From NCBI GenBank assembly GCA_930989465.1, contig CAKNLX010000008.1, forward strand, positions 1-42,399: DNA of 42,399 nt, read 5' to 3'. Numbering within the stretch: the first letter of the stretch is position 1; every line of letters begins with the position of its first letter. The notes under the pieces are model-generated. The model was not told where the DNA came from, did not search any database, and saw nothing but the letters and a program-made list of their open reading frames with translations. The position numbers were made by a program, and so were the translations under genes. Positions 7,150 through 16,013 of the stretch are shown piece after piece. Source of the DNA: an uncultured Lactobacillus sp. (GTDB taxonomy: Bacteria > Bacillota > Bacilli > Lactobacillales > Lactobacillaceae).

Positions 7150-8361
7150 ATGGCTAAATTAATCGTTGACGATCTTGATGTTAAAGGCAAAAAGGTTTTA
7201 GTACGTGTAGACTTCAATGTTCCAATTAAGGACGGCGTTATCGGTGATGACAACCGTATCGTTGCTGCACTTCCAACTATCAAGTACATCATTGAACATG
7301 GTGGTAAGGCTATTTTGCTTAGTCACTTGGGCCGTATTAAGTCAGATGCTGACAAGAAGGAATTATCATTAAAGCCAGTTGCTGAACGTTTAAGTGAACT
7401 TCTTAAGAAGCCTGTAACTTTTGTACCATCAAACGAAGGTAAAGAAGTTGAAGATGCTATCAACAACATGAAAGATGGCGACGTTGTTGTTCTTGAAAAC
7501 ACTAGATTCCAAGATATCGACAATGACTTTGGTAAGCGTGAATCAGGTAACGATCCTAAGCTTGGCGAATACTGGGCAAGTCTTGGCGACATGTTTGTAA
7601 ATGATGCATTTGGTACTGCTCACAGAAGTCACGCTTCAAACGTTGGTATCGCAACTGCTATGAAGGAAGCTGGCAAGCCTGCAGCAGCTGGTTACTTGCT
7701 TGAAAAGGAAATCAAGTTCTTAGGTGATGCTGTTGAAAACCCAGTACACCCATTCGTAACTATTCTTGGTGGTGCTAAGGTTTCAGACAAGATTGGTGTT
7801 ATCGAAAACTTAATTCCTAAGTCAGACCACATTTTAATCGGTGGTGGTATGGCTTACACATTCTTAGCAGCTCAAGGCCACAGCATTGGTAAATCATTAT
7901 TTGAAGCTGACAAGGTAGACCTTGCTAAAGAATTACTTGCTAAGGCTGGCGACAAGATCGTTCTTCCTGTAGATAACGTAGCCGCAACTGAATTCTCAAA
8001 TGATGCTTCACGTGAAGTTGTTGGTGATGATATTCCTGACAACATGATGGGTCTTGACATCGGTCCTAAGACTGTTGAAAAGTTCAAGGAAATCTTGAAG
8101 GATGCTAAGACTGTTGTTTGGAACGGCCCAATGGGTGCATTCGAAATGCCTAACTTCGCTGAAGGTACTTTGGAAGTTGGTCGTGCATTGGCAGACCTTA
8201 AGGATGCAACTACTATCATCGGTGGTGGTGACTCAACTGCTGCTGCTAAGCAATTAGGCATTGCTCCTAAGATTACCCACATTTCTACCGGTGGTGGTGC
8301 TTCACTTAACTACCTTGAAGGTAAGGAATTGCCAGGTATCGCTTGCGTTTCAGACAAGTAA
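7150..8361 (+). CDS. pgk: Phosphoglycerate kinase
   Basis: Encodes 403 residues from ATG 7150, which follows TCGGAGGATTATA. A longer in-frame reading from 7069 would run through the terminator and is rejected. The enzyme moves phosphate from 1,3-bisphosphoglycerate to ADP, the first ATP-making step of glycolysis. Family signatures are RVDFNVP at 19-25, SHLGR at 58-62, the hinge and nucleotide site [27 protein letters not shown], and the glycine-rich GGGDSTAA near the C-terminus. Length matches the usual 390-415. It has the same heavy codon bias as gap and tpiA. It is the third gene of the cggR operon and 24 nt before tpiA. Confidence 0.97.
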   Translation: MAKLIVDDLDVKGKKVLVRVDFNVPIKDGVIGDDNRIVAALPTIKYIIEHGGKAILLSHLGRIKSDADKKELSLKPVAERLSELLKKPVTFVPSNEGKEVEDAINNMKDGDVVVLENTRFQDIDNDFGKRESGNDPKLGEYWASLGDMFVNDAFGTAHRSHASNVGIATAMKEAGKPAAAGYLLEKEIKFLGDAVENPVHPFVTILGGAKVSDKIGVIENLIPKSDHILIGGGMAYTFLAAQGHSIGKSLFEADKVDLAKELLAKAGDKIVLPVDNVAATEFSNDASREVVGDDIPDNMMGLDIGPKTVEKFKEILKDAKTVVWNGPMGAFEMPNFAEGTLEVGRALADLKDATTIIGGGDSTAAAKQLGIAPKITHISTGGGASLNYLEGKELPGIACVSDK

Positions 8362-8385
8362 TAGTAAGGAAAGGACAATAGATTA

Positions 8386-9144
8386 ATGAGTCGTACACCA
8401 ATTATTGCTGGTAACTGGAAGTTACATATGAATCCAGAACAAACTACTGAATTCGTTAACGCTGTTAAGGATAAGTTACCAGACCCAAGTAAGGTTGAAT
8501 CACTTATTTGTGCACCTGCAGTTGACCTTGACGCTTTGAGAAAAGCTGCTGAAGGCTCAAACTTACATATCGGTGCAGAAAACTGTTACTTTGAAGACGA
8601 AGGTGCTTACACTGGTGAAACTTCACCTAAGGTCTTGAAAGAAATGGGTATGGACTACGTAATTATTGGTCACTCAGAACGTCGTGGTTACTTCCACGAA
8701 ACTGATGAAGACATTAACAAGAAGGCTAAGGCAATCTTTGCTAATGGCTTGAAGCCAATCATTTGCTGTGGTGAATCACTTGAAACTCGTGAAGCTAACA
8801 AGCAAGAAGACTGGGTAGTTGCTCAAATTAAGGCTGCTTTAGATGGTCTTACTGCTGAACAAGTATCTTCACTTGTTATTGCTTATGAACCAATCTGGGC
8901 TATTGGTACTGGTAAGACTGCTTCATCAGACCAAGCTGAAGAAATGTGCAAGACTATCCGTGAAACTGTTAAGGACTTGTACAACGAAGAAACTGCAGAA
9001 AACGTTCGTATTCAATACGGTGGTTCTGTAAAACCAGTTAACGTTAAGGAATTAATGGCTAAGCCTGATATTGACGGTGGCTTGGTTGGTGGTGCTTCAT
9101 TAGTACCAGAATCATTCTTAGAATTGGTAAACTACCAAGACTAA
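8386..9144 (+). CDS. tpiA: Triosephosphate isomerase
   Basis: Encodes 252 residues, the usual TIM length. It interconverts dihydroxyacetone phosphate and glyceraldehyde 3-phosphate, feeding GapA. All active-site residues are present: Asn10 and Lys12 in GNWKLHM, His97 in VIIGHSERR, and the base Glu169 in [14 protein letters not shown]; the phosphate-binding YGGSV and GGASL loops are near the end. The start follows GGAAAGGACAATAGATTA. Heavy codon bias as in gap. It is last in the operon before a strong terminator. There is no enolase gene after it. Confidence 0.97.
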   Translation: MSRTPIIAGNWKLHMNPEQTTEFVNAVKDKLPDPSKVESLICAPAVDLDALRKAAEGSNLHIGAENCYFEDEGAYTGETSPKVLKEMGMDYVIIGHSERRGYFHETDEDINKKAKAIFANGLKPIICCGESLETREANKQEDWVVAQIKAALDGLTAEQVSSLVIAYEPIWAIGTGKTASSDQAEEMCKTIRETVKDLYNEETAENVRIQYGGSVKPVNVKELMAKPDIDGGLVGGASLVPESFLELVNYQD

Positions 9145-9183
9145 TTCATAAAAAATAATTTAGATTAATAATCTAGAATTTTT

Positions 9184-9214
9184 AGGGTCAAATCATTAGA
9201 TTTGGCTCTTTTTT
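9184..9214 (+). terminator. Intrinsic terminator of the glycolytic operon
   Basis: AGGGTCAAATC (9184-9194) pairs with GATTTGGCTCT (9199-9209) around ATTA, followed by a run of T. Confidence 0.88.
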
Positions 9215-9259
9215 ATATAGTTTGATAGTTAAAAACAAGTTCGTTGATAAAGTAAATAA

Positions 9260-9295
9260 AAATGATCAAGCCATTGATAAATCACTTGATCATTT
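9260..9295. repeat. Inverted repeat in the tpiA downstream region
   Basis: AAATGATCAAG (9260-9270) and CTTGATCATTT (9285-9295) are perfect inverted copies with a 14-nt loop. The T-rich side faces the minus strand, but no minus-strand gene reaches here. A second shorter one, TAAAGACA (9388-9395) with TGTCTTTA (9405-9412), lies further on. Function unknown. Confidence 0.6.
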
Positions 9296-9436
9296 CACTA
9301 TATTTTTTAATAGAAATTAAAGTTGTCTTGTTTAGAAAAATAGATGTACTAAGTTAAATAACAAATTATTAAGCTATAAGCTAGCTCTAAAGACATTATT
9401 TAGCTGTCTTTAAAGTAAAATAATAACATCTAGCCC

Positions 9437-9464
9437 TTGTATTTTTGGCTGAACGAAGTATAAT
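9437..9464 (+). promoter_or_regulatory. Sigma-A promoter of a putative small RNA
   Basis: TTGTAT (9437-9442), a 16-nt spacer, then a perfect TATAAT (9459-9464). The start would be about 9470. No coding gene follows on this strand before the terminator at 9595-9628. Confidence 0.65.
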
Positions 9465-9469
9465 AAGCT

Positions 9470-9628
9470 ATGGAGATTAAATCAAATTAGATTTAACCTT
9501 CATTATTCAGTCTCTGCCTAATAATTCCTTATTACTTAATAAATATAAACTTTATGGCAGAAGATACATCTATATCTATATCACTTTCTAGAAGAGCAGT
9601 TATGAAAATTTTCATGACTGCTTTTTTT
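9470..9628 (+). ncRNA. Candidate orphan small RNA, about 160 nt
   Basis: The stretch runs from a good promoter to a strong terminator with no convincing ORF. It can fold: TTAAATC pairs with GATTTAA in the first part (about 9477-9496), and GTCTCTGCC (about 9510-9518) pairs with GGCAGAAGATAC (about 9556-9567) with two bulged bases, closing a large AT-rich loop. The end is the 14-bp terminator stem. I do not recognise it as RNase P, SRP or tmRNA. A 6S-type RNA is one possibility, but I cannot recognise its bubble. Inference from signals only. Confidence 0.5.
9595..9628 (+). terminator. Plus-strand terminator of the putative small RNA
   Basis: AGCAGTTATGAAAA (9595-9608) pairs with TTTTCATGACTGCT (9609-9622) with one G-T pair, followed by a run of T to 9628. 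Read on the minus strand it has no proper T-run, so it is not a good terminator for the minus-strand gene that ends at 9631. Confidence 0.8.
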
Positions 9629-9630
9629 GT

Positions 9631-10146
9631 TTAATTTGGATTTACCTCAAATCCAATTGGCGGAAAACTAGGCAGTTTCAAAGGCGTAACATGCCATTGT
9701 GTAAATAGAACGGATGTCAAAAGAATAAAGGGGACGTCTTCAGGCTTAGTAATATCACAAATTAAAACGCCTCCGCGATCTCCCATGATTGTTTGGACAC
9801 TTGCTACACTCTTGATTCCAGAACGAAAAGTATAAGTACCACGTTTAATACTACCTGTAACAATATACTTTAATTGGGTCAAATAGAATATGTTTGCAGT
9901 AGGTGTGTTTAACTTTTTTACGCCTACTAAAGAGTGGTTGACGACATCAATTGTGAACGAAGCAATTAGGCCCGCACCATCAGAAAACAGACGTCCCACT
10001 TCCTGTTTACGGAAATTATTTAGATATAAAGTGTGATTTGGATTATCAAGATTGCCTTGAATAAAAAATTCAGCTTTTCCATTTTGATTAAGCACAGGAA
10101 TTTGACCGTAATCCTTTTCCTGATTAAGTTCTAGCCAAAATCGCAT
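9631..10146 (-). CDS. Tubby C-terminal-like domain protein (hypothetical)
   Basis: Encodes 171 residues without signal peptide or membrane helix. It is rich in beta-strand patterns: AEFFIQGNLDNPNHTLYLNN, then QEVGRLFSDG, ASFTIDVV and a late ILLTSVLFTQW helix. Together these resemble the tubby-like/LURP-one-related fold, in which a beta barrel surrounds a hydrophobic helix. No active site is visible and the function in bacteria is unknown. The start follows GAGGTGAGTAAGT. It lies 19 nt after the HAD phosphatase gene on the same strand and is probably co-transcribed with it. The gene ends just before the candidate RNA terminator, so the two units converge. Fold call is moderate. Confidence 0.6.
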   Translation of the reverse strand: MRFWLELNQEKDYGQIPVLNQNGKAEFFIQGNLDNPNHTLYLNNFRKQEVGRLFSDGAGLIASFTIDVVNHSLVGVKKLNTPTANIFYLTQLKYIVTGSIKRGTYTFRSGIKSVASVQTIMGDRGGVLICDITKPEDVPFILLTSVLFTQWHVTPLKLPSFPPIGFEVNPN

Positions 10147-10165
10147 ACTTACTCACCTCATAACT

Positions 10166-11041
10166 TTAAATATTGTTATTATCTGCAATAAATTTATTTA
10201 AAATATAAGCTACTCCATCTTCATTGTTTCTCTTGGTGACTACCTGAGCTATTTTCTTAATAGCTGGAATCGCATTGCCCATCGCAACGCCAGTACCTGC
10301 TGCTCGGATCATACTCTCATCATTTAAATTATCACCGATTGCAGCGATTTCCTCAGGCTTGATACCTTTTAACTTGGCATAATCAAGTAAGGCAAGACCT
10401 TTTTGAGCATGTTGGTCATTGATTTCAATATTAGAAGATGAACTTGAAGTTACTACTAGATCGCCCATTGTAGCGATTTCTTTTTTGATATCGGTAAAAG
10501 CTTCATGTCCCCGAGAGTCAAAAGCAATGATTTTCATTACTTCTATTTTAGGATCTTGCAATAAATTATCGAAACTGTGGATTTGTTTCATATTCATAAT
10601 AGTCTTATTACCAGCAGAAATTGCTACAGCTTGACGAAAATCAAGTAGAGGATTTAGATCTACCATTAAATGAGCTACATTTGAAATACGTTGATCTAGA
10701 TTTTCACTATAAACCTGATTGGCAGTTAAAATTTCAAAGTAAAAGCCTGCTCGATGTAGTAAATGCACTAGCTGTTGTGCTTTTGCCTTGGGAATGCTGT
10801 GTTTGATCATTAATTGCTCATTTTCGTCAAAAACCAGGGCACCATTAAGATTGATAAAACCGGTATGCAAATCAGCATCTTTGAGAACTGAACGTGATTC
10901 GCGTGGGGCCCGGCCAGTCGCAATTAAAAATTCAATGCCGCTACTTTGTGCATTTTTCACAGCTTTTGCATTAGCAGCAGAAACAGCCATCTCTGAATTA
11001 AACAATGTGCCGTCAAGATCACAAGCAACTAATTTGATCAT
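10166..11041 (-). CDS. Cof-type HAD-IIB sugar-phosphate phosphatase
   Basis: Encodes 291 residues from the ATG at 11041, which follows GGGAGAGAAATT; a longer reading upstream lacks a ribosome site. HAD motif I is DLDGTL at about 8-13 with the nucleophile Asp, motif II is ATGR (about 43-46), a Lys sits in the late NDQHAQKGLAL segment and motif IV is AIGDNLNDESMI. The cap is the large type IIB, so members hydrolyse small sugar phosphates or flavin/cofactor phosphates in the cytosol. The exact substrate is not readable. It is divergent from ung. A second Cof-type gene lies at 22.0 kb. Confidence 0.85.
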   Translation of the reverse strand: MIKLVACDLDGTLFNSEMAVSAANAKAVKNAQSSGIEFLIATGRAPRESRSVLKDADLHTGFINLNGALVFDENEQLMIKHSIPKAKAQQLVHLLHRAGFYFEILTANQVYSENLDQRISNVAHLMVDLNPLLDFRQAVAISAGNKTIMNMKQIHSFDNLLQDPKIEVMKIIAFDSRGHEAFTDIKKEIATMGDLVVTSSSSSNIEINDQHAQKGLALLDYAKLKGIKPEEIAAIGDNLNDESMIRAAGTGVAMGNAIPAIKKIAQVVTKRNNEDGVAYILNKFIADNNNI

Positions 11042-11108
11042 AATTTCTCTCCCATTTAGTATTAAATTAATGATACCATAAAGAGGAGAAGAAAAGAGGG
11101 TGTAAGAC

Positions 11109-11807
11109 TTGGCTAAAGAATTAATTGGCAACGATTGGGATCAAGTATTGGATCCTGTTTTTGCAAGTGAGAAATATCACGAATTGCATAATTTTTTAAA
11201 AGAAGAATATTCTACTAAACAAATTTATCCTGATATGTATCATATTTTTACGGCTTTTAAATTAACGCCGTTTGCTAAAACTAAAGTGGTAATTTTGGGT
11301 CAAGATCCATATCATAATCCTGGTCAAGCTAATGGAATGAGTTTTTCCGTCATGCCAGGTACAACTTTGCCGCCATCACTTAAAAATATCTATAAGGAAC
11401 TCTATGATGATGTCGGAGCTCGGCCTGTTAATCACGGTTACTTAAAAAAGTGGGCCGATCAAGGTGTGCTTTTGCTGAATGCGGTTTTGACGGTACCGTA
11501 TGGGCATGCTAACGGTCACCAAGGCAAAGGTTGGGAAGATGTGACTGATACTGCAATTAAGGCTCTGAGTGAGCGTGGAAAAGTCGTCTTTATTTTGTGG
11601 GGTCGATTTGCTCAAAACAAGATTCCATTAATTGATCAAAGTAAGAATTTTATCATTAAATCATCACATCCAAGTCCATTTTCGGCTGATCGAGGGTTCT
11701 TTGGCTCGCGACCGTTTTCGCGGTGTAATATGGCATTGAAGAACTTTGATGAAACACCGATTGACTGGCAATTGCCAGAAACGATAAGTAAATCTGATTT
11801 AGCATAA
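11109..11807 (+). CDS. ung: Uracil-DNA glycosylase
   Basis: Encodes 232 residues from a TTG start at 11109, with GAGGGTG at 11095-11101; no ATG lies near. It removes uracil from DNA, the first step of base-excision repair. The water-activating loop GQDPYH (64-69, catalytic Asp66), the uracil-binding GMSFSV (76-81), LLLNAVLTV, and the minor-groove loop [13 protein letters not shown] with His187 are all intact. Length is normal (220-230). It is first in an ung-pta-tsaE unit: 10 nt to pta, then a 1-nt overlap with tsaE. This order is common in lactobacilli and streptococcal relatives. Confidence 0.96.
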   Translation: MAKELIGNDWDQVLDPVFASEKYHELHNFLKEEYSTKQIYPDMYHIFTAFKLTPFAKTKVVILGQDPYHNPGQANGMSFSVMPGTTLPPSLKNIYKELYDDVGARPVNHGYLKKWADQGVLLLNAVLTVPYGHANGHQGKGWEDVTDTAIKALSERGKVVFILWGRFAQNKIPLIDQSKNFIIKSSHPSPFSADRGFFGSRPFSRCNMALKNFDETPIDWQLPETISKSDLA

Positions 11808-11817
11808 GAGGTAAAAA

Positions 11818-12807
11818 ATGAGCGTATTTTCATTATTCAAAAAACAAGTTGAAGCAGCAAAAGATAAGAAAAGAATTGTTTTTCCAGAAAGCGATGATTT
11901 AAGAATTCTTACTGCCATAGCTAATTTGAAAAAAGATGGCATTATCGAACCAATTTTAATTGGAAATCCAGATGAGATTGCTAAGTTAGCTAAAGAAAAT
12001 AATTTAGACTTAGCTGGTGTTAAGATCTATGACCTCAATCATTATGATGAACTTGATCAAATGGCAGCGGAATTTGTTAAAGCTAGACGAAAAGATACCA
12101 GTATTGCTGAAGCAAAGCTCAAGTTAGCCCAAGGTAATTACTTTGGTACCATGTTGGTGAAGATGGGAAAAGCAGACGGTATGGTTTCCGGTGCTGCTCA
12201 CTCAACGGCTAACACTGTTTTGCCAGCTTTACAATTAATTCATGCAGCTAAGGGGATGCATCGAGTATCCGGCGCTTTCGTAATGGAAAAGGGCGATGAG
12301 CGTTACATTTTTGCCGACTGTGCCATCAATATTAATCCTGATGAAGAAACTTTAGCTGAAATTGGCTATCAATCTGCTCTGACTGCCAAGATGGCCGAAA
12401 TTGATCCTAAGGTCGCATTTTTGAGCTTTTCAACTAAGGGTTCAGCCGAAGGACCAATGGTTGATAAGGTACATGATGCAGCAGCTATGTTCCAAAAGGA
12501 TCATCCAGAAATTCCAGCTGATGGTGAATTGCAATTTGATGCCGCTTTTGTACCTGCAGTTAGTGAAAAGAAGGCTCCAAACTCAAAGGTAGCTGGACAT
12601 GCGAATGTCTTTGTTTTCCCAGAATTACAATCAGGCAATATCGGTTATAAGATGGTTCAAAGATTAGGTGGCTTCACTGCTGTGGGTCCAATTTTGCAAG
12701 GTTTAGCAGCTCCAGTGAATGACCTATCTCGAGGCTGCAGTGAACAAGATATTTATGATTTAGCAATTGTTACTGCCGCACAAGCTTTAGCAAAGGATGA
12801 AAAGTAA
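11818..12807 (+). CDS. pta: Phosphate acetyltransferase
   Basis: Encodes 329 residues, the short Pta form without the N-terminal regulatory domain. It turns acetyl-CoA and phosphate into acetyl phosphate, which AckA (40.7 kb) uses to make ATP. The family blocks are present: RIVFPESDDLRIL near the start, KMGKADGMVSGAAHSTANTV, the loop SFSTKGSA, and the final GPILQGLAAPVNDLSRGCS with the conserved Arg and Ser of the CoA/phosphate site. The start follows AGAGGT at short range. It sits between ung and tsaE in one operon, with its stop overlapping the tsaE start by 1 nt. Confidence 0.96.
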   Translation: MSVFSLFKKQVEAAKDKKRIVFPESDDLRILTAIANLKKDGIIEPILIGNPDEIAKLAKENNLDLAGVKIYDLNHYDELDQMAAEFVKARRKDTSIAEAKLKLAQGNYFGTMLVKMGKADGMVSGAAHSTANTVLPALQLIHAAKGMHRVSGAFVMEKGDERYIFADCAININPDEETLAEIGYQSALTAKMAEIDPKVAFLSFSTKGSAEGPMVDKVHDAAAMFQKDHPEIPADGELQFDAAFVPAVSEKKAPNSKVAGHANVFVFPELQSGNIGYKMVQRLGGFTAVGPILQGLAAPVNDLSRGCSEQDIYDLAIVTAAQALAKDEK

Positions 12808-13286
12808 TGACAAAGTTAGAAATTAATTCTGCTGATGGAATGCAGAAATTAGGTGCATCCCTAGCCAAAACGGCCCAGCCCCACGATTTATTACTATTAA
12901 ATGGTGATTTGGGTGCAGGCAAGACAACCATGACTCAAGGATTAGGACGAGCATTAGGCATACATCGGCCTGTTAAGAGTCCTACATTCACCATTGTGCG
13001 TGAATATCGAGAAGCTAAGTTGCCGCTCTTTCATATGGACTTTTATCGTTTGGAAAATGATGATTTATCCTCGATTGATTTGGAGGGCTATTTAGCAGAA
13101 CCAGGTTTAGTGGTAATTGAATGGCCACAACTAGTAATGAATGATTTGCCAGATGAGTATTTGCAACTCACGATTACCAGAGTGGACGATAGTTGGGATT
13201 CAACTAAACGGGTTGTTGAATTTACTCCTCATGGTAAGCGCAATGAAGAATGGGTCAAAGCTGCGTTAACTGAATTTAATAAGTAA
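12807..13286 (+). CDS. tsaE: tRNA threonylcarbamoyladenosine biosynthesis ATPase TsaE
   Basis: Encodes 159 residues. TsaE is the P-loop ATPase that works with TsaB and TsaD to make the t6A base of tRNAs reading ANN codons. The Walker A motif GDLGAGKTT is at 33-41, followed by a QGLGRALGI helix, the VKSPTFTIVREY switch, FHMDFYRLE, and the VVIEWPQ strand, all typical. Its ATG overlaps the pta stop (TAATG), so translation is probably coupled. TsaB and TsaD are not in this window. Often still called YjeE or YdiB in older lists. Confidence 0.95.
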   Translation: MTKLEINSADGMQKLGASLAKTAQPHDLLLLNGDLGAGKTTMTQGLGRALGIHRPVKSPTFTIVREYREAKLPLFHMDFYRLENDDLSSIDLEGYLAEPGLVVIEWPQLVMNDLPDEYLQLTITRVDDSWDSTKRVVEFTPHGKRNEEWVKAALTEFNK

Positions 13287-13289
13287 AGC

Positions 13290-13324
13290 AAAAATCTCTA
13301 GGATCAAAATTCCTAGAGATTTTT
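13290..13324 (+). terminator. Bidirectional terminator between tsaE and exonuclease
   Basis: AAAAATCTCTAGG (13290-13302) pairs with CCTAGAGATTTTT (13312-13324) around 9 nt. A- and T-runs on either side serve both convergent genes; it abuts the exonuclease stop codon. Confidence 0.88.
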
Positions 13325-13857
13325 CATATCTGATAAACCAAATTTTTGATTGCTTCATCACCAAATTGCTCTTCTTGCTTGATTAAAATCCCAGCACATG
13401 CTTCACTATCACTTAATGCGTTATGGTGGTGCCACAATTCAACGTTTAAGGCCTCAGAAACTGTGTCTAATTTGTGGTCAGGCAGTTCTGGTTCGAGTAA
13501 TTTACTGCTAGCTAAAGTGTCAATGACCAAATAGTGGGGCTCCTCAATACCGTAACGTGCCAGGCTTTGCCGCATGACATTAGTATCAAAGCGAGCGTTA
13601 TGTGCGGCTACAAGCATTCCTGGTTGATACAACTCTTTAATGTGGGGCCAGACCTCTGCCATTGTTGGAGCGTTTTTAACGTCCTCAGCTGTAATTTGAT
13701 GTACTTGAATATTTCGCGCGTCAAATGGCATTTGAGGATTAATTACTGTATAAAAGCGATCAACAATTTTATTATTTCTTACCATTACCAAAGCAAGTGA
13801 ACAGGCACTTTCTGGATAATGGTTGGCTGTTTCAAAGTCCATTGCAATAAAATTCAT
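13324..13857 (-). CDS. DEDDh-family 3'-5' exonuclease (DnaQ-like)
   Basis: Encodes 177 residues. All catalytic residues of the DEDDh group are visible: Asp7 and Glu9 in AMDFETAN, Asp91 in AAHNARFD, and His145 and Asp150 in HHHNALSDSEA. It should cleave single nucleotides from 3' ends of DNA or RNA with two metal ions. It is a free exonuclease domain, not fused to polymerase III, helicase or BRCT, so it is likely a repair, trimming or turnover enzyme rather than the replicative proofreader. The first residues (MNFIAMDFET) give a clear start, preceded by AAAAGGAGAATTTT. Monocistronic, divergent from murB. Confidence 0.9.
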   Translation of the reverse strand: MNFIAMDFETANHYPESACSLALVMVRNNKIVDRFYTVINPQMPFDARNIQVHQITAEDVKNAPTMAEVWPHIKELYQPGMLVAAHNARFDTNVMRQSLARYGIEEPHYLVIDTLASSKLLEPELPDHKLDTVSEALNVELWHHHNALSDSEACAGILIKQEEQFGDEAIKNLVYQI

Positions 13858-13952
13858 AAAATTCTCCTTTTAAAAAAGTATATCATTAATATTAATGAAG
13901 CTAACGCCTTTATGCGGTAAAATAAAACAAGAAACTTTAAGGAGGCAACAGC

Positions 13953-14849
13953 GTGGAATTACTTGATTTGAAAGAAAAAGGGATTGATATTAAAGAGCAA
14001 ATCCCATTAAGCAGATATACTTTTACTAAGACAGGTGGACCAGCTGAATATTTGGCCTTTCCTAAGACGACTGATGAAGTAGAACAATTAGTAAAAGTCA
14101 CACGTGAAAATGAAATTCCATTAACAATTATTGGCAATGCCTCAAATCTAATCATCCGTGACGGCGGAATTGATGGGTTAGTAATTATTTTGACTGAATT
14201 AAAAGAGATTAAAGTAGAAGATAATCAAGTTACAGCTGATGCTGGTGCACGGATTATCGATGCAGCTTTTGTGGCTGCTCATCATGGTTTGAGCGGAATG
14301 GAATTTGCTGCTGGAATTCCTGGTAGTATTGGCGGTGGTATTTTTATGAATGCTGGTGCCTATGGCGGTGAGATGCAAGAAGTAGTGCAAAGCGTTAATG
14401 TTTTAACCAGAGCAGGAGAATTTAAAACATATTCAAACGCAGAAATGAACTTTTCTTACCGGCATTCATTAGTTCAAGAAAATGGCGATATTGTATTAAG
14501 CGCCACTTTTGCACTCAAGTCAGGCGATAAGTTAGAGATCTTAGATCATATGCATTATTTAAATGCTTTACGTCGTTATAAGCAGCCACTTGAATATCCA
14601 TCTTGTGGCAGTGTCTTTAAGCGGCCTACTGGGCACTTTGTTGGTCCGATGATTATTAAAGCTGGTTTACAAGGTAAACAAATCGGTGGCGCTCAAGATT
14701 CAATGAAACATGCAGGTTTTATCGTGAATAAAGGCGGTGCTACTGCAACAGATTATTTGAATTTAATTCATTTGATCCAAAAGGTAATTAAAGAAAAGTT
14801 TGACATTGACTTACACACAGAAGTTAGGATTATCGGCAAAGAAAAGTAA
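13953..14849 (+). CDS. murB: UDP-N-acetylenolpyruvoylglucosamine reductase
   Basis: Encodes 298 residues from a GTG start 9 nt after AAGGAGG. MurB reduces UDP-GlcNAc-enolpyruvate to UDP-MurNAc with NADPH and FAD, the second committed step of peptidoglycan synthesis. The FAD-binding part has GNASNLIIRDGGIDG (61-75) and GIPGSIGGGIFMNAGAYGG (121-139); the substrate part has SYRHS (168-172), the proton donor Ser220 in PSCGSVFKRP, and the late Glu290 in TEVRIIG. This is the shorter (type II) form of Gram-positives. A TAAAAT -10 candidate is at 13918-13923. murB followed by potABCD is a gene order also seen in streptococci. Confidence 0.96.
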   Translation: MELLDLKEKGIDIKEQIPLSRYTFTKTGGPAEYLAFPKTTDEVEQLVKVTRENEIPLTIIGNASNLIIRDGGIDGLVIILTELKEIKVEDNQVTADAGARIIDAAFVAAHHGLSGMEFAAGIPGSIGGGIFMNAGAYGGEMQEVVQSVNVLTRAGEFKTYSNAEMNFSYRHSLVQENGDIVLSATFALKSGDKLEILDHMHYLNALRRYKQPLEYPSCGSVFKRPTGHFVGPMIIKAGLQGKQIGGAQDSMKHAGFIVNKGGATATDYLNLIHLIQKVIKEKFDIDLHTEVRIIGKEK

Positions 14850-14867
14850 AATATTTTAGCAAAGACA

Positions 14868-14900
14868 AGCTACAGGCTGGAAGGCTTGCAGCTGTTTTTT
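14868..14900 (+). terminator. Terminator between murB and potA
   Basis: AGCTACAGGCT pairs with AGGCTTGCAGCT with one A-C mismatch and G-T pairs, then G and six T. Imperfect stem; may end only part of the transcripts, leaving potABCD partly on the murB transcript. Confidence 0.6.
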
Positions 14901-14915
14901 ATGTGAGGGATGGAA

Positions 14916-16013
14916 ATGGATATTATCAAACTAAAACACATCACCAAAAAATATGATGATGGGTTTGTAGCATTAAAAGATATAAATTTAACTATTGAAT
15001 CTGGTAAATTTTATTCACTACTTGGTCCTAGTGGCTCGGGAAAATCGACAATTTTGCGAATTATTGCTGGCTTTACTCAGCCATCTAGTGGTCAAGTCCT
15101 CTTTGATGGTAATGATATTACTGACCTTGATGCTTCAAAAAGACATATCAATACAGTTTTTCAAAATTATGCTTTGTTTCCACACCTGGATGTTTTTCAA
15201 AATGTGGCGTTTGGCTTGAAAATTAAGAAAAGACCAATGAGTGAAATCAAGCCAGCTGTTAAAGATGCTTTGCATATGGTTCGTCTAGACGGTTACGCTA
15301 ACCGCGAAATTTCGGAACTTAGTGGAGGACAGCAGCAGCGTGTAGCTATTGCCCGGGCAATTGTTAATGAACCTAAGGTTTTACTATTAGATGAGTCGCT
15401 ATCTGCTTTGGATAAACGTTTACGAAAAGACATGCAATTTGAATTACGGGCAATTCAGAAAAAGCTAGGCATTACCTTTATTTTTGTTACGCACGATCAA
15501 GAAGAAGCTCTATCAATGAGTGATGAAATTTTTGTTTTAAATGATGGGCAGATTCAACAAAGTGGTAATCCGGTAGCAATTTACGATGAGCCAGTGAATG
15601 ACTTTGTAGCACGTTTTATTGGTGACTCCAATATTTTATCTGGTCGAATGATTCATGATTACGAAGTGGAATTTGCTAATAATAAATTTAAATGTGCCGA
15701 TGGTGGGATGAAGCCTAATGAAAAGGTTGAAGTAGTTATTCGTCCCGAAGACTTGGATATTGTTAAACCAGAAGATGGGAAGATTGTGGTTACAGCACAG
15801 ACGCAATTATTTTTAGGTGATCACTTTGAGATTAAGGCAATTGATGCCAATGAAAATGAATGGCTGATCCATTCTACTAATGGAGTTAAATTGGGACAAC
15901 GTGTTGGGCTCTTTTTTGATCCAGAAGATATTCACGTCATGCGGTTAAATGAAAGCCAACACGATTTTGATGCTCGACTAGAAAAGTATGAGGCGGATGA
16001 AAATGAAAAATAA
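14916..16013 (+). CDS. potA: Spermidine/putrescine ABC transporter ATP-binding protein
   Basis: Encodes 365 residues. Two ATG codons, 14910 and 14916, are possible; GAGGG at 14905-14909 touches the first, so the second (MDIIKLKHI) has the better spacing. Walker [10 protein letters not shown] (37-45), signature LSGGQQQR (135-142), Walker B VLLLDE (155-160) and the THDQEEAL switch are intact; a C-terminal TOBE-type domain (about 240-350, [11 protein letters not shown]) follows. It drives uptake of polyamines through PotB and PotC at the membrane. The four pot genes overlap by 4-11 nt, so they form one operon. Confidence 0.95.
   Translation: MDIIKLKHITKKYDDGFVALKDINLTIESGKFYSLLGPSGSGKSTILRIIAGFTQPSSGQVLFDGNDITDLDASKRHINTVFQNYALFPHLDVFQNVAFGLKIKKRPMSEIKPAVKDALHMVRLDGYANREISELSGGQQQRVAIARAIVNEPKVLLLDESLSALDKRLRKDMQFELRAIQKKLGITFIFVTHDQEEALSMSDEIFVLNDGQIQQSGNPVAIYDEPVNDFVARFIGDSNILSGRMIHDYEVEFANNKFKCADGGMKPNEKVEVVIRPEDLDIVKPEDGKIVVTAQTQLFLGDHFEIKAIDANENEWLIHSTNGVKLGQRVGLFFDPEDIHVMRLNESQHDFDARLEKYEADENEK

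Larger units (their letters stand above)
9145..9630. other. Gene-free stretch after tpiA
   Basis: This 486-nt AT-rich stretch has no credible protein gene on either strand. It holds the tpiA terminator, two inverted repeats and the promoter-to-terminator unit of a candidate RNA. The word TAAGCTA occurs at about 9370 and 9465, and ATAAGCTA at about 9376, which may mark a small repeat. Confidence 0.7.

Noticed and set aside
9555-9635. A 26-codon ORF (starting MAEDTSISIS) that runs through the terminator at 9595-9628.
   Set aside because: No ribosome site before its ATG and it crosses a strong terminator stem, so it is more likely chance in the candidate RNA.
10419-11081. Several open frames on the plus strand opposite the HAD phosphatase.
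   Set aside because: They lack ribosome sites and mirror the codon pattern of the real gene; same for frames opposite pgk, the permeases and comGA.
11042-11131. Extension of the HAD phosphatase upstream of 11041.
   Set aside because: It would overlap the ung start and has no ribosome site; the conserved start MIKLVACDLDGTL lies at 11041 after GGGAGAG.
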